DNA of 44,030 nucleotides. Origin: Acidobacteriota bacterium (GTDB lineage: Bacteria; Pseudomonadota; Alphaproteobacteria; Acetobacterales; Acetobacteraceae). Below, in pieces: positions 24,334 to 32,579 of the stretch (position 1 is the first letter of the stretch; each line of letters begins with the position of its first letter). The position numbers were made by a program, and so were the translations under genes. The stretch spans positions 1 through 44,030 of the forward strand of contig CAJCIS010000098.1 of assembly GCA_903970435.1 (NCBI GenBank), in the 5' to 3' direction. The notes under the pieces were generated by a model. The model was given only the letters and a program-made list of their open reading frames with translations, was not told where the DNA came from and ran no database searches.

Positions 24334-24731
24334 GATGTGCGGCCGCCGGCGAGGAGCGCGCTGGCGGCCAGCAGCAGCCAGCCGGCCATGAGCAGGACAC
24401 CGCCGGTTGGCGCGATGGGGCCGAGGCGGATGCCGCCGATTTCGTGCGCGTAGATGGCGCCGCAAAACAGGAGCACACCGAGGGTGAAGGCGGCGCCGGC
24501 GGCGTTGGCCGCGAGGCGGGACGGGCCTGTGGTGATCCGGGTGATCCAGAGGGCGGTGAACAGCACGGCCAGGGCGTGCCATCCCTGCATCTGGATCGCG
24601 CTTTGCACGGCGGCGAGCGCGCGGGCGTCGAGACGCTGCGGCAGGGCGTGCGCGGCCACCGCCGCCATGGCGACGGCCCCGCAGCCCGCGACGGCGCCGA
24701 ACGCCGCAAGAATCCGCGCACTCAGCCGCAT
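24330..24731 (-). CDS. DUF423 (YgdD family) inner-membrane protein
   Basis: 133 residues with four membrane helices. The conserved family features are present: an N-terminal AFGAVAGCGAVAMAAVAAHAL containing the AHAL motif, LQMHGWHAL-like (IQMQGWHALAVLF) and a C-terminal IAPTGGVLLMAGWLLLA. Function of the family is unknown. ATG at 24731 is chosen because GGGAG lies 8 bases upstream; GTG at 24737 would be too close to it. The stop overlaps the next gene's start in a CTGA arrangement. Confidence 0.86.
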   Translation of the reverse strand: MRLSARILAAFGAVAGCGAVAMAAVAAHALPQRLDARALAAVQSAIQMQGWHALAVLFTALWITRITTGPSRLAANAAGAAFTLGVLLFCGAIYAHEIGGIRLGPIAPTGGVLLMAGWLLLAASALLAGGRTS

Positions 24732-24800
24732 CGTCACGTCTCCCTGAGCAAAATCGATCCGTCCTTCAAATCCCTATGCGCCGGGGATAGATTGCAGGCC

Positions 24801-25751
24801 ATGCCGCGTGGAGACCTGTTCCCCGAAATTGGCCCGTTCGAGACCGGCTACCTGCCGCTGACCGACGGGCATGTGATGTATTGGGAGCAGGCGGGCAATC
24901 CGCGCGGCCGTCCTGTGCTTTTCCTGCACGGCGGCCCGGGCGCCGGGGCCGGGGCGGTGCACCGCCGGTTCTTCGACCCCGCGCATTGGCGCATCGTCAT
25001 TTTCGACCAGCGCGGTGCCGGCCGGTCGCGCCCGCTCGGCAGCCTGGAGGCGAATACCACGCCGCGCCTGGTCGAGGATATCGAGCGCCTGCGCAGCTAT
25101 CTGGACATCGAGCGATGGCTGCTGTTCGGCGGGTCGTGGGGCTCCACCCTGGCGCTGGCCTATGCGCAGGCGCGGCCGGATCGCGTGGTGGCGCTGGTAT
25201 TGCGCGGCGTGTTTCTGGGCCGGCGCAGCGAGGTGGAGTGGTTCCTGCATGGTTTGCGCGCGGTGTTTCCCGACGCGCATGCGAGTTTCACCGGGCATTT
25301 GACGCCGGAGGAGCGGCTCGATGTGCTGGGCAGTTATTTGCGGCGGCTGACCGATGCCGACCCGGTGGTGCACATGGCGGCCGCACGCGCGTGGTCGGTG
25401 TATGAAGGCAGTTGCAGCACGCTGCTGCCGAGCCCGGACACGGTGAACAGTTTCGCGCAGGACAGGTCCGCCCTGGGACTGGCGCGGATCGAGGCTTTTT
25501 ATTTCGCGCACGATTTGTTTTTGCCGCCCGAGGGATTGTTGGGGCATATGAGCCGCATCGCGCATTTGCCGGGGGAGATCGTGCAGGGCCGTTACGACAT
25601 GGTGTGCCCGGCGCTGACCGCGTTTGAGCTGGCCATGAATTGGCCGGCGGCGCGGCTGACGGTCGTGCCGGATGCGGGGCACTCGGCGCTGGAGCCGGGG
25701 GTGCGGCGTGCGCTGGTGGCGGCGGTGGAGAGGTTTCGGAATAGTAAGTAA
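24801..25751 (+). CDS. pip: Proline iminopeptidase
   Basis: 316 residues, an alpha/beta hydrolase of peptidase family S33 that removes N-terminal proline. The oxyanion-hole segment LFLHGGPGAGAGAVHRRFFD, IVIFDQRGAGRSRP, the nucleophile elbow GGSWGSTLALAYAQ, the catalytic Asp region VQGRYDMVCP and the His in VPDAGHSALEPG are all in place, as is the Pip-specific W-x-x-YEGSCSTL. Cytoplasmic (no signal peptide). The gene begins 69 bases from the divergent DUF423 start and ends 4 bases before repeat DNA. Confidence 0.92.
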   Translation: MPRGDLFPEIGPFETGYLPLTDGHVMYWEQAGNPRGRPVLFLHGGPGAGAGAVHRRFFDPAHWRIVIFDQRGAGRSRPLGSLEANTTPRLVEDIERLRSYLDIERWLLFGGSWGSTLALAYAQARPDRVVALVLRGVFLGRRSEVEWFLHGLRAVFPDAHASFTGHLTPEERLDVLGSYLRRLTDADPVVHMAAARAWSVYEGSCSTLLPSPDTVNSFAQDRSALGLARIEAFYFAHDLFLPPEGLLGHMSRIAHLPGEIVQGRYDMVCPALTAFELAMNWPAARLTVVPDAGHSALEPGVRRALVAAVERFRNSK

Positions 25752-25755
25752 AAAA

Positions 25756-25815
25756 GGAAGTATTTCTTTTTGAAAAAAAGAAAATTACGTTAAGCCTAGC
25801 GGCGCTCAAGAAGAA
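25756..25815 (+). repeat. Repeat variant B copy
   Basis: GGAAG, TTTCTTTTTGAAAAAAAGAAA hairpin region, ATTACGTTAAGCCTAGCGG, CGCTCAAGAAG, just after the pip stop codon and in the gene's orientation. Confidence 0.8.
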
Positions 25816-25841
25816 GGCAAAATTACCGAAGTCCCAATAGA

Positions 25842-25884
25842 TAAAAGTTTTTTGGTTCTTTTTTTCAAAAAAGAACTGCTTCCT
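25842..25884 (-). repeat. Repeat family A copy 13
   Basis: Full minus-orientation copy, paired with the variant-B copy before it. The nearest minus-strand coding sequence upstream of it is the antitoxin relic at 25939-26018. Confidence 0.88.
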
Positions 25885-25938
25885 TCGCCTTTGGCCACTG
25901 GAAGCGCGGCACATCAGCTTGCCGTTTCGGCCTCCATT

Positions 25939-26018
25939 TTACCGTTCGTGCCGGCGCCGTAGCCAGTCCAGCACGTCAGCGTCCAATCCGAGGCTGACGG
26001 CTTCCTTGCGGGGCTTTT
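25939..26018 (-). pseudogene. C-terminal relic of a BrnA-like antitoxin
   Basis: 26 codons on the minus strand read KPRKEAVSLGLDADVLDW then LRRRHER and a TAA stop. This is the pattern at the core of BrnA/ribbon-helix-helix antitoxins (KEAVSLRLDADVLDWFR...), here cut short. An in-frame TGA stands directly before it and no start codon exists. No BrnT toxin remains nearby. Repeat copy 13 follows it in the same relative orientation as elsewhere after real genes. Confidence 0.5.
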
Positions 26019-26089
26019 GTCAAGTGGGGCGTCGTGGGGCGGTTGCACGCACGATGTCGCCGGCTAATCGGTCAGGCGGATTTGTCCCT

Positions 26090-26165
26090 GTCGTGCGAAT
26101 GCACGCTCCGCGTGACGGGGTCCAGGGGCGTCACGCGAATGCGTGCCTCGCTCGACGCCCCTGGC
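26090..26165. repeat. GC-rich repeat family C, copy 2
   Basis: The segment GTCGTGCGAATGCACGCTCC, GCGTGACG repeats 7781-7809 with about three changes and is followed by GGGGTCCAGGGGCGTC. The closing arm is GACGCCCCTGG, so the second half is a hairpin. It lies just upstream of modA. Confidence 0.6.
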
Positions 26166-26217
26166 CTTTCTTACTTAAACGGTTCAGATTCCCATGGCCG
26201 ACTCGACGAGGCCCCGC

Positions 26218-26964
26218 ATGCGATATCCCGCACTTCTCCTGCTGCTTCTGCCGCTCAGCGCGCATGCCGCCGGCCTCACCGTTTTCGCCGCCGCCAGCCT
26301 CACCGACGCGTTCAAGGATATCGGCGTGCGCTGGCAGGCGCTCGGCCACGCCCCTGTCACGTTCTCCTTCGCCGCGAGTTCCACGCTCGCGCGCCAGATC
26401 GAAGCCGGCGCGCCGGCCGATGTGTTTGCCAGCGCGGACGAGAAATGGATGAACGCGCTCGCCGCCGCGAACAACATCGTGCCGGGCACGCGCGTGGACA
26501 TCGTCGGCAACGCGCTGGTGGTGGTGGAACGCCGCGCCAACCTGCATCCGGTGGACCTCAAGGACGGCGTCGATCTTTCCACGCTGCTCGGCACGTCGGG
26601 GCGCCTCGCGATCGGCGACCCGTCGAACGTGCCCGCGGGCATTTATGCCAAGCAAGCGCTGATCAAGCTCGACGCGTGGGACAAGGTCGCCGACCGCCTG
26701 GCGCCGGCCGGAAGCGTGCGCGACGCGCTCGAACTGGTGGCGCGCGGCGAGGCACCGGCCGGCATTGTTTATGCAACGGATGTCCGCGTGGTCAGCGATC
26801 TTGCCGTCGCCGGCACATTTCCTGCCGACAGCCACGACCCCATTCTGTACCCGGCCGCGGTCACCACCCATGCCAGCGGCGGCGAGGCGCGGGCCTTTGT
26901 GAAATTCCTCACTTCCGCATCGGCACAGGACGTGTTTGCGCATTACGGCTTCACCGCACCATGA
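26218..26964 (+). CDS. modA: Molybdate ABC transporter, periplasmic binding protein
   Basis: 248 residues from ATG at 26218, with CGACGAGG 8 bases upstream; ATG at 26194 would add 8 residues. Signal peptide YPALLLLLLPLSAHA. Family motifs: LTVFAAASLTDAFKDIG, FSFAASSTLARQIEAGAPAD, DVFASADEKWMNAL and GDPSNVPAGIYAKQAL, including the serines that bind the oxyanion. It binds molybdate (or tungstate) and hands it to ModB. First gene of modABC; modB begins 37 bases after its stop. Confidence 0.94.
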   Translation: MRYPALLLLLLPLSAHAAGLTVFAAASLTDAFKDIGVRWQALGHAPVTFSFAASSTLARQIEAGAPADVFASADEKWMNALAAANNIVPGTRVDIVGNALVVVERRANLHPVDLKDGVDLSTLLGTSGRLAIGDPSNVPAGIYAKQALIKLDAWDKVADRLAPAGSVRDALELVARGEAPAGIVYATDVRVVSDLAVAGTFPADSHDPILYPAAVTTHASGGEARAFVKFLTSASAQDVFAHYGFTAP

Positions 26965-27001
26965 GGCGGCATGCGCGCTGCGGCCAGGGCGGGCGCACCA
27001 G

Positions 27002-27679
27002 GTGACGCTTCCCACCGCGGAGGAGCGCGAGGTCATCTTACTGACGTTGCGCGTCGCCGGCCTGGCGGTGGGCTGCGCGCTGCCGGTGGCGCTGCTGCTC
27101 GGCTGGATCCTGGCGGCGCGATTTCCCGGCCGGTTCCTGCTCAATGCGTTGGTGCATCTGCCATTGGCGTTGCCGCCGGTGGTGACCGGATGGCTGCTGT
27201 TGACGCTGTGCGGTGTGGAAGGACCGATCGGCGCCTGGCTGTGGAAAACATTCCAGGTGCGGCTGGCGTTCACCCTGCAAGGCGCGGCGCTGGCGTGCGG
27301 CGTAATGGTTTTTCCGCTCATGGTGCGCGCCATCCGGCTCGGCATCGAGGCGGTGGATGGCGGGCTGCTGGCCGCCGCACGCACGCTGGGCGCCGGCCCG
27401 CTCGATCGTTTCCTGACAATTACGTTGCCGCTCGCGGGTCCCGGCGTTCTGGTGGCCGTGACGTTGGGCTTCACTGCCAGCCTTGGTGAATTCGGCGCCG
27501 TCATTACGTTCGCGGCAAACATACCGGGACAGACGCAGACATTGCCGCTGGCGATCTATAGCGCCCTGCAATCCCCCGAGGGGGACGCGCAGGCGGCGCG
27601 GCTGTCGCTCTATTCCGTCGTGCTGGCCTTGGCGGGGCTGCTGCTGGCCGAGCAGGCCGGCCGCCGGCTGCGGCGCTGA
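27002..27679 (+). CDS. modB: Molybdate ABC transporter, permease
   Basis: 225 residues from GTG at 27002, the start that gives the usual length; an in-frame TTG at 26936 would overlap modA. Five to six membrane helices; the cytoplasmic coupling (EAA) loop reads EAVDGGLLAAARTLGAGPLD. LPLALPPVVTGWLLL and LGEFGAVITFAANIPG are typical of ModB. It forms the membrane channel with ModA and ModC. Confidence 0.93.
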   Translation: MTLPTAEEREVILLTLRVAGLAVGCALPVALLLGWILAARFPGRFLLNALVHLPLALPPVVTGWLLLTLCGVEGPIGAWLWKTFQVRLAFTLQGAALACGVMVFPLMVRAIRLGIEAVDGGLLAAARTLGAGPLDRFLTITLPLAGPGVLVAVTLGFTASLGEFGAVITFAANIPGQTQTLPLAIYSALQSPEGDAQAARLSLYSVVLALAGLLLAEQAGRRLRR

Positions 27680-27683
27680 CCGC

Positions 27684-28739
27684 ATGGCGCTGGAGATTGC
27701 GGTTGAGCACCGGCGCCGCGATTTTGTCGTCACCGCGCAATTCAGCGCGCCCGCGCCGGGCATTACGGTGCTGTTCGGACCATCCGGGGCCGGCAAATCG
27801 ACTGTGCTGGCGGCGGTGGCGGGATTGTTGCGCGCGGATCACGCCCGCGTCGCGCTGAACGGCGAACGGCTGGACAGGCTGCCGCCGCACCGCCGGCGCA
27901 TCGGCATGGTGTTTCAGGACGGAAGATTGTTCCCCCATTTGAACGTGGAACGGAATCTGGTGTATGGGCTGCGGCGCTCACCGGGTGGCCAGGTGCTGCC
28001 TGGAGACATGGCCGATCTGCTGGATTTGCGCAAGCTGATGCGGCGGCGGATTTCGTCGCTGTCCGGCGGTGAGCGGCAGCGGGTGGCGATCGGGCGCGCT
28101 CTGCTCAGTCAGCCGCGGCTGCTGCTGATGGATGAACCGCTGGCCAGCCTGGACGGTCCAAGGCGGCTGGAGATCATGCCCTATTTGCAACGGCTTCGCG
28201 ACACGCTGCGCATGCCGGTGCTGTATGTGACGCACGCGACGGACGAGGTGTACCGCCTGGCCGACCAGGTCGTTCTGATGGAGGCGGGCCAGGTGATTGC
28301 GGCCGGTCCGTTGCCGGAACTGGCCGCACGGGTCGATTTGGCCCTGGCGGCCCGTGACGACGCCGCCGGCGTGCTGCTGGGGTATGTGCACCGGCATGAG
28401 CCGGAACGAGGATTGACGTCGGTGGCGTGCGGCGGCGAGGTTTACCTGGTGCCGCTGTGCGACATTCCCACCGGCGACAGCGTGCGGCTGCGCATTCCGG
28501 CGCGGGAGGTCATCCTCGCGCTCGACGCACCGCGCAATATCAGCGTGAACAATATCATTCCGGCTGTTGTCTCGGCAATACGGTTCGATGAGAAGACGCA
28601 TGCGGCGCTGGTGGAAATCGATGTGGGCGGCGGCCAGTTGCTGTCGCGCATTACGACGGACGCCGCGGAGCGGCTGCATTTGCGGCCGGGGGTGCGGGTG
28701 CTGGGAATGATCAAGTCCATGTCGGTGGAGTTGCTGTAA
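27684..28739 (+). CDS. modC: Molybdate ABC transporter, ATP-binding protein
   Basis: 351 residues. ATPase domain: Walker A GPSGAGKST (about residues 33-41), Q-loop MVFQDGRLFPHL, signature LSGGERQRVAIGRALL, Walker B LLLMDEPLASLD, and switch His in YVTHATDEV. The C-terminal Mop/TOBE domain (about 285-351: SVNNIIPAVVSAIRF) is characteristic of ModC and binds molybdate for regulation. It starts 4 bases after modB, so the three genes form one operon. No ModE-type operator was recognised upstream of modA. Confidence 0.95.
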   Translation: MALEIAVEHRRRDFVVTAQFSAPAPGITVLFGPSGAGKSTVLAAVAGLLRADHARVALNGERLDRLPPHRRRIGMVFQDGRLFPHLNVERNLVYGLRRSPGGQVLPGDMADLLDLRKLMRRRISSLSGGERQRVAIGRALLSQPRLLLMDEPLASLDGPRRLEIMPYLQRLRDTLRMPVLYVTHATDEVYRLADQVVLMEAGQVIAAGPLPELAARVDLALAARDDAAGVLLGYVHRHEPERGLTSVACGGEVYLVPLCDIPTGDSVRLRIPAREVILALDAPRNISVNNIIPAVVSAIRFDEKTHAALVEIDVGGGQLLSRITTDAAERLHLRPGVRVLGMIKSMSVELL

Positions 28740-28756
28740 GAAAGGCAAAGGCGGAG

Positions 28757-28795
28757 GAGGCAGTTCTTTTTTTCAAAAAAGAACTACTTCCTTCC
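28757..28795. repeat. Repeat family A copy 14, shared hairpin between convergent genes
   Basis: A near-symmetric copy: GAGGCAGTTCTTTTTTT, C, AAAAAAGAACTACTTCC. It lies between modC and the Rieske gene and abuts the latter's stop codon. Confidence 0.85.
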
Positions 28796-29904
28796 TAACG
28801 TTCTTGAATATACCTCCGCATGTCAAGATTAGCATCCTCCATGGGCGCATAATATCCGTGCTCATGCACACGTGACGATATGCCCTGCTGCACGCGTTCG
28901 CAGATGGCCCAGTCCTGTTGATTGACGGTGTCCCAGAACGATGAGGCGTCGGTATGGTCGAATGTGGGGTGATTGATTTCTTCAGGCGCGAACAGGAACA
29001 GGCACTCAACATCGGTGCGCGACGGGCCGCGCGGGCGCAGGATGTAGGCGGTGACGTGCTCGCAAGCCAGGCTGAGGAACAGGTTCGGGTAGGCGAGTTC
29101 GCCTTTGTGGTTGCTGCGTTCGGCTGCGCTCAGGCCCGGAAAAGCGGCACGCGTGGAGGTGCCCGACCAGGTAAAGGTGTAGGCGCCAGGCCGGTGCGGA
29201 ATACCGTCGTCCCACGCCAGCCCCGCGCCGCCGGCACTGCGGAAGGCGGGAACCAGGGCGCATAGCTCGGGGTGGACGGGGCCGCAATGATAACATTCGT
29301 TGTAGTTCTCGCATACGATCTTCCAGTTCGCGTCCACCTCGTACCGGATACGGTGGCCGATGCGGAGCGAGCCCAGCGGATAGTTTTGCACCCGGTCCGG
29401 GATGGCGCCAAGCTGATCGGCCAGCTTCCTGGCCTCCGCCGGTATCAGATGCACGAAAACGAAGCCGGCCCACACGTCGCAGCCGGCCGGGTAGAGGGAA
29501 AAATCCTGCTTGGGAAAGGCAGGATCCTCGGACAGGAAGGGCGCGCCGATGAGGGCGCCGTCGCTGTTATACGTCCAGGCATGATACGGGCAGCGAATGA
29601 GCCCGTTCGGTTGCACGGCAGATGGCAACGTGGCGCGGCCGGGCTTTTGCGGCTCATCCTTGGGAACGCAGAGGCGCGCGCCACGGTGGCGGCAGACATT
29701 GTAGAACGCGGAGAGGCCACCGCCCTTGCCGCGGACCAGAAGAATGCTTTCGCCGGCGATATCGAATACCTGCCAATCGCCGTCATTGGCGATTTCCTCC
29801 TCCCGGCACACGGCGACCCATTCACGCGCAAAAATTGTTTCTTTTTCGCGGATAAAGGCAGTTTGCCCGGTGTAGTCGCAGGAGGGCAGGGATTTTTCCA
29901 ACAT
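28795..29904 (-). CDS. Rieske-type aromatic-ring/N-demethylating oxygenase, alpha subunit
   Basis: 369 residues. Rieske [2Fe-2S] ligands: CRH in YNVCRHRGARLC (about residues 68-79) and CPYH in IRCPYHAWTYN (about 103-113). The catalytic domain has the mononuclear-iron segment NWKIVCENYNECYHCGPVHPE (split: ENYNECYH and CGPVHPEL), close to the pattern in glycine-betaine, carnitine, choline and stachydrine monooxygenases, not the classical ring dioxygenases. The family uses O2 and electrons from a reductase; no reductase gene is in the window. It starts 11 bases after the stop of the flavoprotein gene and is its operon partner. Removal of N-methyl groups from a quaternary amine is the best guess. 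Confidence 0.86.
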   Translation of the reverse strand: MLEKSLPSCDYTGQTAFIREKETIFAREWVAVCREEEIANDGDWQVFDIAGESILLVRGKGGGLSAFYNVCRHRGARLCVPKDEPQKPGRATLPSAVQPNGLIRCPYHAWTYNSDGALIGAPFLSEDPAFPKQDFSLYPAGCDVWAGFVFVHLIPAEARKLADQLGAIPDRVQNYPLGSLRIGHRIRYEVDANWKIVCENYNECYHCGPVHPELCALVPAFRSAGGAGLAWDDGIPHRPGAYTFTWSGTSTRAAFPGLSAAERSNHKGELAYPNLFLSLACEHVTAYILRPRGPSRTDVECLFLFAPEEINHPTFDHTDASSFWDTVNQQDWAICERVQQGISSRVHEHGYYAPMEDANLDMRRYIQER

Positions 29905-29915
29905 GCACCCGGCTC

Positions 29916-32015
29916 TCAGGCAATTTCGCGAATGGCGCCGGCAACCGGGTCGGTGAAAAGCTCGTCGAGCGCGTAGGGCATGTCGGACGGTGGCATATCC
30001 AGATCGCGGGCGTAAAGGGCGCCGGCATGAATGGCATGCACGATCGCACCCGGCGCGGCGGCGTCGCCGATGCAGGTGACGTCGCGAATGCCGTGGTCCG
30101 CCCAAGTCTCACGCGTGGCGTGCAGCCCACTGTGCAGCGCGTCCCGCCCGCTGCGGTGGCCGACAATGACGAGGCTCGCGCAGGAAATTTCGCGCGCCGC
30201 GTTGGTGAAGATGTTGACGAGGCGCGCAACGCCGCCGTCGAATCCCGACACCGCAACGGTGGTGTGGAGGGCGACACCCTGCGCGGCCAGCGCCTCATAC
30301 ACGCGGGGTTGTTCGTTGGTGAGAATGCTCCAGGCGCTGGCGTGGCCGGCCGGCGTTGCATACGTCACCTGCAAGCCCTGGCGCGCAAGCTGTTCGGCAA
30401 TGCAGCCGGCCATGTAGTAGTTTTCGTAGTCGAACACCAGCACGGGTCCGGTCGTGACGCGGCCGGCGAACACGTCGTCCGGCGTGAAAACACCTGGCGC
30501 ATCCAGGATCGGGCCAGGCACTTCCAGGCGCGCATCGTATAGCGCGCGCGTCCACTCGGCGCCGGTGGCGATCACCACGCGTTCGGCGCCGAACGCCAAT
30601 ATGTCGTCGATCTTCATGTCGCTGTCGAGGAACATCGAGACATTTGCCAGGGCCCGCAGGCCATTCAGCCGATAATCCAGCGCCCGCCGCCACGCGGCAA
30701 GGCCGGGCAATTTCGTTTCGTGCACCAGGCGGCCGCCCGGCTGGCCGCTGCGGTCCGCAACGGCGACGTCATAGAAGCGGCGCCCGAGCGTCAGCGCGCA
30801 TTCCAGGCCGGCCGGACCGGCGCCGACGATCAGAACGCGGTCGTTCGACCCGCGCGGCACGAATATCTCGGGGTGCCAGCCGCGGCGCCATTCCTCGCCC
30901 ACCGTTGCGTTCTGCGTGCAGCGGATCGGAACACCTTCGTGCCAGCTCGCAATGCAGATGTTGCAGCCAATGCATTCGCGGATGTCGTCCTCGCACCCCG
31001 CATCGATCTTGCGCGGCAGGAACGGATCGGCAATGGAGGGCCGCGCCGCGCCGATCAGGTCCAGCACGCCGCGGCGGATTTGCGACACCATGGCATCAGG
31101 CGAGGTGAAACGGCCGACGCCGACCACCGGCCTGGTGGTGAGGCGGCGGACGAAATCGATCACCGGTTCATGGCTACCTTCGGCGGCGAAACGAGATGCC
31201 GGACAGTCCGAAGGGCTGCTATCCATCTTCACGTCCCACAAATCCGGTTGATCGGACAGGGCCATGACAACCTCGTGCGCCTCCGATTCCGCATGCAGAC
31301 CGGGGCGGGCACGCAATTCCTCCAGGCTGATGCGCAAGGCGATGGCGCACGCGCCGTGCGTGGCGCCGCGCATATCCTCGATGATTTCGCCGATCAGGCG
31401 GCAGCGATTGGCAACCGAGCCGCCATACGCGTCGGTGCGGTGGTTCAGCGCTGGCAGCAGGAATTCATGCAGCAGATAGCCCATGCCGGCATAGACATAC
31501 ACGATGTCGAAGCCAGCCTGACGGGCGCGCCGCGCGGCGCCGGCGTACCAACCGCGCAGCGCGGCGAAATCCTCCCGCCCCATGGCGCGCGATTTCTGGT
31601 TGCCGATGAACCCGACATGCGTGGGCATCCAGCCGAGGCCGGAGGGCGACAGCGGCGGAATGCGGCTGACCCGGTTCATCGTCCCGGCGCCACCGTGCCA
31701 CAATTCTATCCCCGCGAGCGCCCCATGCTGGTGCACCGCGTCCGTCATCAAGGCGTGGGTGGGAATATCCGCGTCGCTCCACAAGCGGGCGAGCGGCAGC
31801 GGCGCGTCGTCGGAACTTGGGTGAATGGAAACGGCACCCGTGCAGACGGTACCCCAGCCGCCGGCCGCCTTCATGGCGCGGAAGGCGGCGCGGCCGTGCG
31901 GCATGGTGTTGGTCATGCCGCTGGCGTGGGGCACTTGGTAGAACCGGTTGGGCGCGGTGACGGGGCCGATGCGCACCGGATCGAAGAGAATGTCGAAACG
32001 GGGTTTGCGGGCCAT
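29916..32015 (-). CDS. Trimethylamine-dehydrogenase-like FMN/4Fe-4S flavoprotein
   Basis: 699 residues from ATG at 32015; the family begins similarly (RFDILFDPVRIGPVTAPNRF). The N-terminal TIM barrel (about 1-370) belongs to the old-yellow-enzyme group and contains VYVYAGMGYLLHEFLLPAL and IGAARPSIADPFLP. Cluster cysteines follow in CIGCNICIASWHEG and IRCTQNA, then VGEEWRRGWHPE as in tri/dimethylamine dehydrogenase. An ADP/FAD-like domain has VLIVGAGPAGLECALTLG. At the place where trimethylamine dehydrogenase has the flavin-linked Cys (FYQVPHC), this protein reads FYQVPHA, so a covalent FMN bond is unlikely. Co-transcribed with the Rieske gene. An N-demethylase of a methylated amine, as StcD is for N-methylproline, is plausible. 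Confidence 0.88.
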   Translation of the reverse strand: MARKPRFDILFDPVRIGPVTAPNRFYQVPHASGMTNTMPHGRAAFRAMKAAGGWGTVCTGAVSIHPSSDDAPLPLARLWSDADIPTHALMTDAVHQHGALAGIELWHGGAGTMNRVSRIPPLSPSGLGWMPTHVGFIGNQKSRAMGREDFAALRGWYAGAARRARQAGFDIVYVYAGMGYLLHEFLLPALNHRTDAYGGSVANRCRLIGEIIEDMRGATHGACAIALRISLEELRARPGLHAESEAHEVVMALSDQPDLWDVKMDSSPSDCPASRFAAEGSHEPVIDFVRRLTTRPVVGVGRFTSPDAMVSQIRRGVLDLIGAARPSIADPFLPRKIDAGCEDDIRECIGCNICIASWHEGVPIRCTQNATVGEEWRRGWHPEIFVPRGSNDRVLIVGAGPAGLECALTLGRRFYDVAVADRSGQPGGRLVHETKLPGLAAWRRALDYRLNGLRALANVSMFLDSDMKIDDILAFGAERVVIATGAEWTRALYDARLEVPGPILDAPGVFTPDDVFAGRVTTGPVLVFDYENYYMAGCIAEQLARQGLQVTYATPAGHASAWSILTNEQPRVYEALAAQGVALHTTVAVSGFDGGVARLVNIFTNAAREISCASLVIVGHRSGRDALHSGLHATRETWADHGIRDVTCIGDAAAPGAIVHAIHAGALYARDLDMPPSDMPYALDELFTDPVAGAIREIA

Positions 32016-32062
32016 GGGGGAAGCTTGGACCGCGCGGGAATTACTGAACAAGTGTTAAGGAA

Positions 32063-32107
32063 GAAGAAGCACTTCTTTTTTGAAAAAAAGAAGCAAAAAA
32101 CTTTTTT
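32063..32107 (+). repeat. Repeat family A copy 15
   Basis: Plus-orientation copy with hairpin CTTCTTTTTT / AAAAAAAGAAG and CAAAAAACTTTTT. It lies upstream of the flavoprotein start, so no plus-strand gene ends at it. Paired with the copy at 32126. Confidence 0.85.
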
Positions 32108-32125
32108 CTGTTTGTGTCTTACCTC

Positions 32126-32187
32126 CTTCTTAAGCGCCTTTCGGCTCAATATATTTTTCTTTTTTTCGAGAAAGAACGGCTTCTTCC
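32126..32187 (-). repeat. Repeat variant B copy
   Basis: CTTCTTAAGCGCCTTTCGGC, TCAATATAT, TTTTCTTTTTTTCGAGAAAG, AACGGCTTCTTCC. It is 8 bases beyond the stop of the minus-strand VOC gene. Confidence 0.8.
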
Positions 32188-32195
32188 CGCCTTCC

Positions 32196-32579
32196 TTACG
32201 CTGCCACCCGATGCAGCGCGCACAATTTGTTGCCGTCCGGATCGCGCAAATAGGCGAGGTACAAGTCGCCGTAATCGCCCTCACGCACGCCCGGCGGGTC
32301 CTCGATCGCAGTGCCGCCGTGCGCGAGCCCGGCCTCGTGCCAGGCATCGGCCTCCTGAGGGTCATTCATCGCAAACCCGATCGTGCCGCCGTTGCCGGAC
32401 GTCGCCGGCGCGCCGTCAATCGGCGTGGTCACCATCAGCGCGCTGCCGCGATGCGCGTAGAACAGCCGCCCTTTGGCGTCCTGAATTCCCGGCTTGCCCC
32501 CCATGGCGCTGAACAAGGCATCGTAGAAAATCTTCGACCGGGCCAGGTCGTTGCTGCCGATCATGATATGGCTGAACAC
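32196..32579 (-). CDS. VOC (glyoxalase/bleomycin-resistance) family protein
   Basis: 127 residues. Two beta-alpha-beta-beta-beta units: FSHIMIGSNDLARSKIFYDAL, and later HGGTAIEDPP...LYLAYLRDPDGNKLCAL. Metal ligands at the usual strands (His near the start, Glu/Tyr region, DPDGNKL ending) are consistent with the VOC fold. The substrate cannot be told. GTG at 32579 is preceded by a strong GAGGAGGG site. It is divergent from a methyltransferase gene. Confidence 0.86.
   Translation of the reverse strand: MFSHIMIGSNDLARSKIFYDALFSAMGGKPGIQDAKGRLFYAHRGSALMVTTPIDGAPATSGNGGTIGFAMNDPQEADAWHEAGLAHGGTAIEDPPGVREGDYGDLYLAYLRDPDGNKLCALHRVAA

Noticed and set aside
26028..26193. Upstream open frame extending modA to the left on the plus strand
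   Set aside because: It runs through a GC-rich repeat and lacks coding character; the signal peptide begins at 26218.
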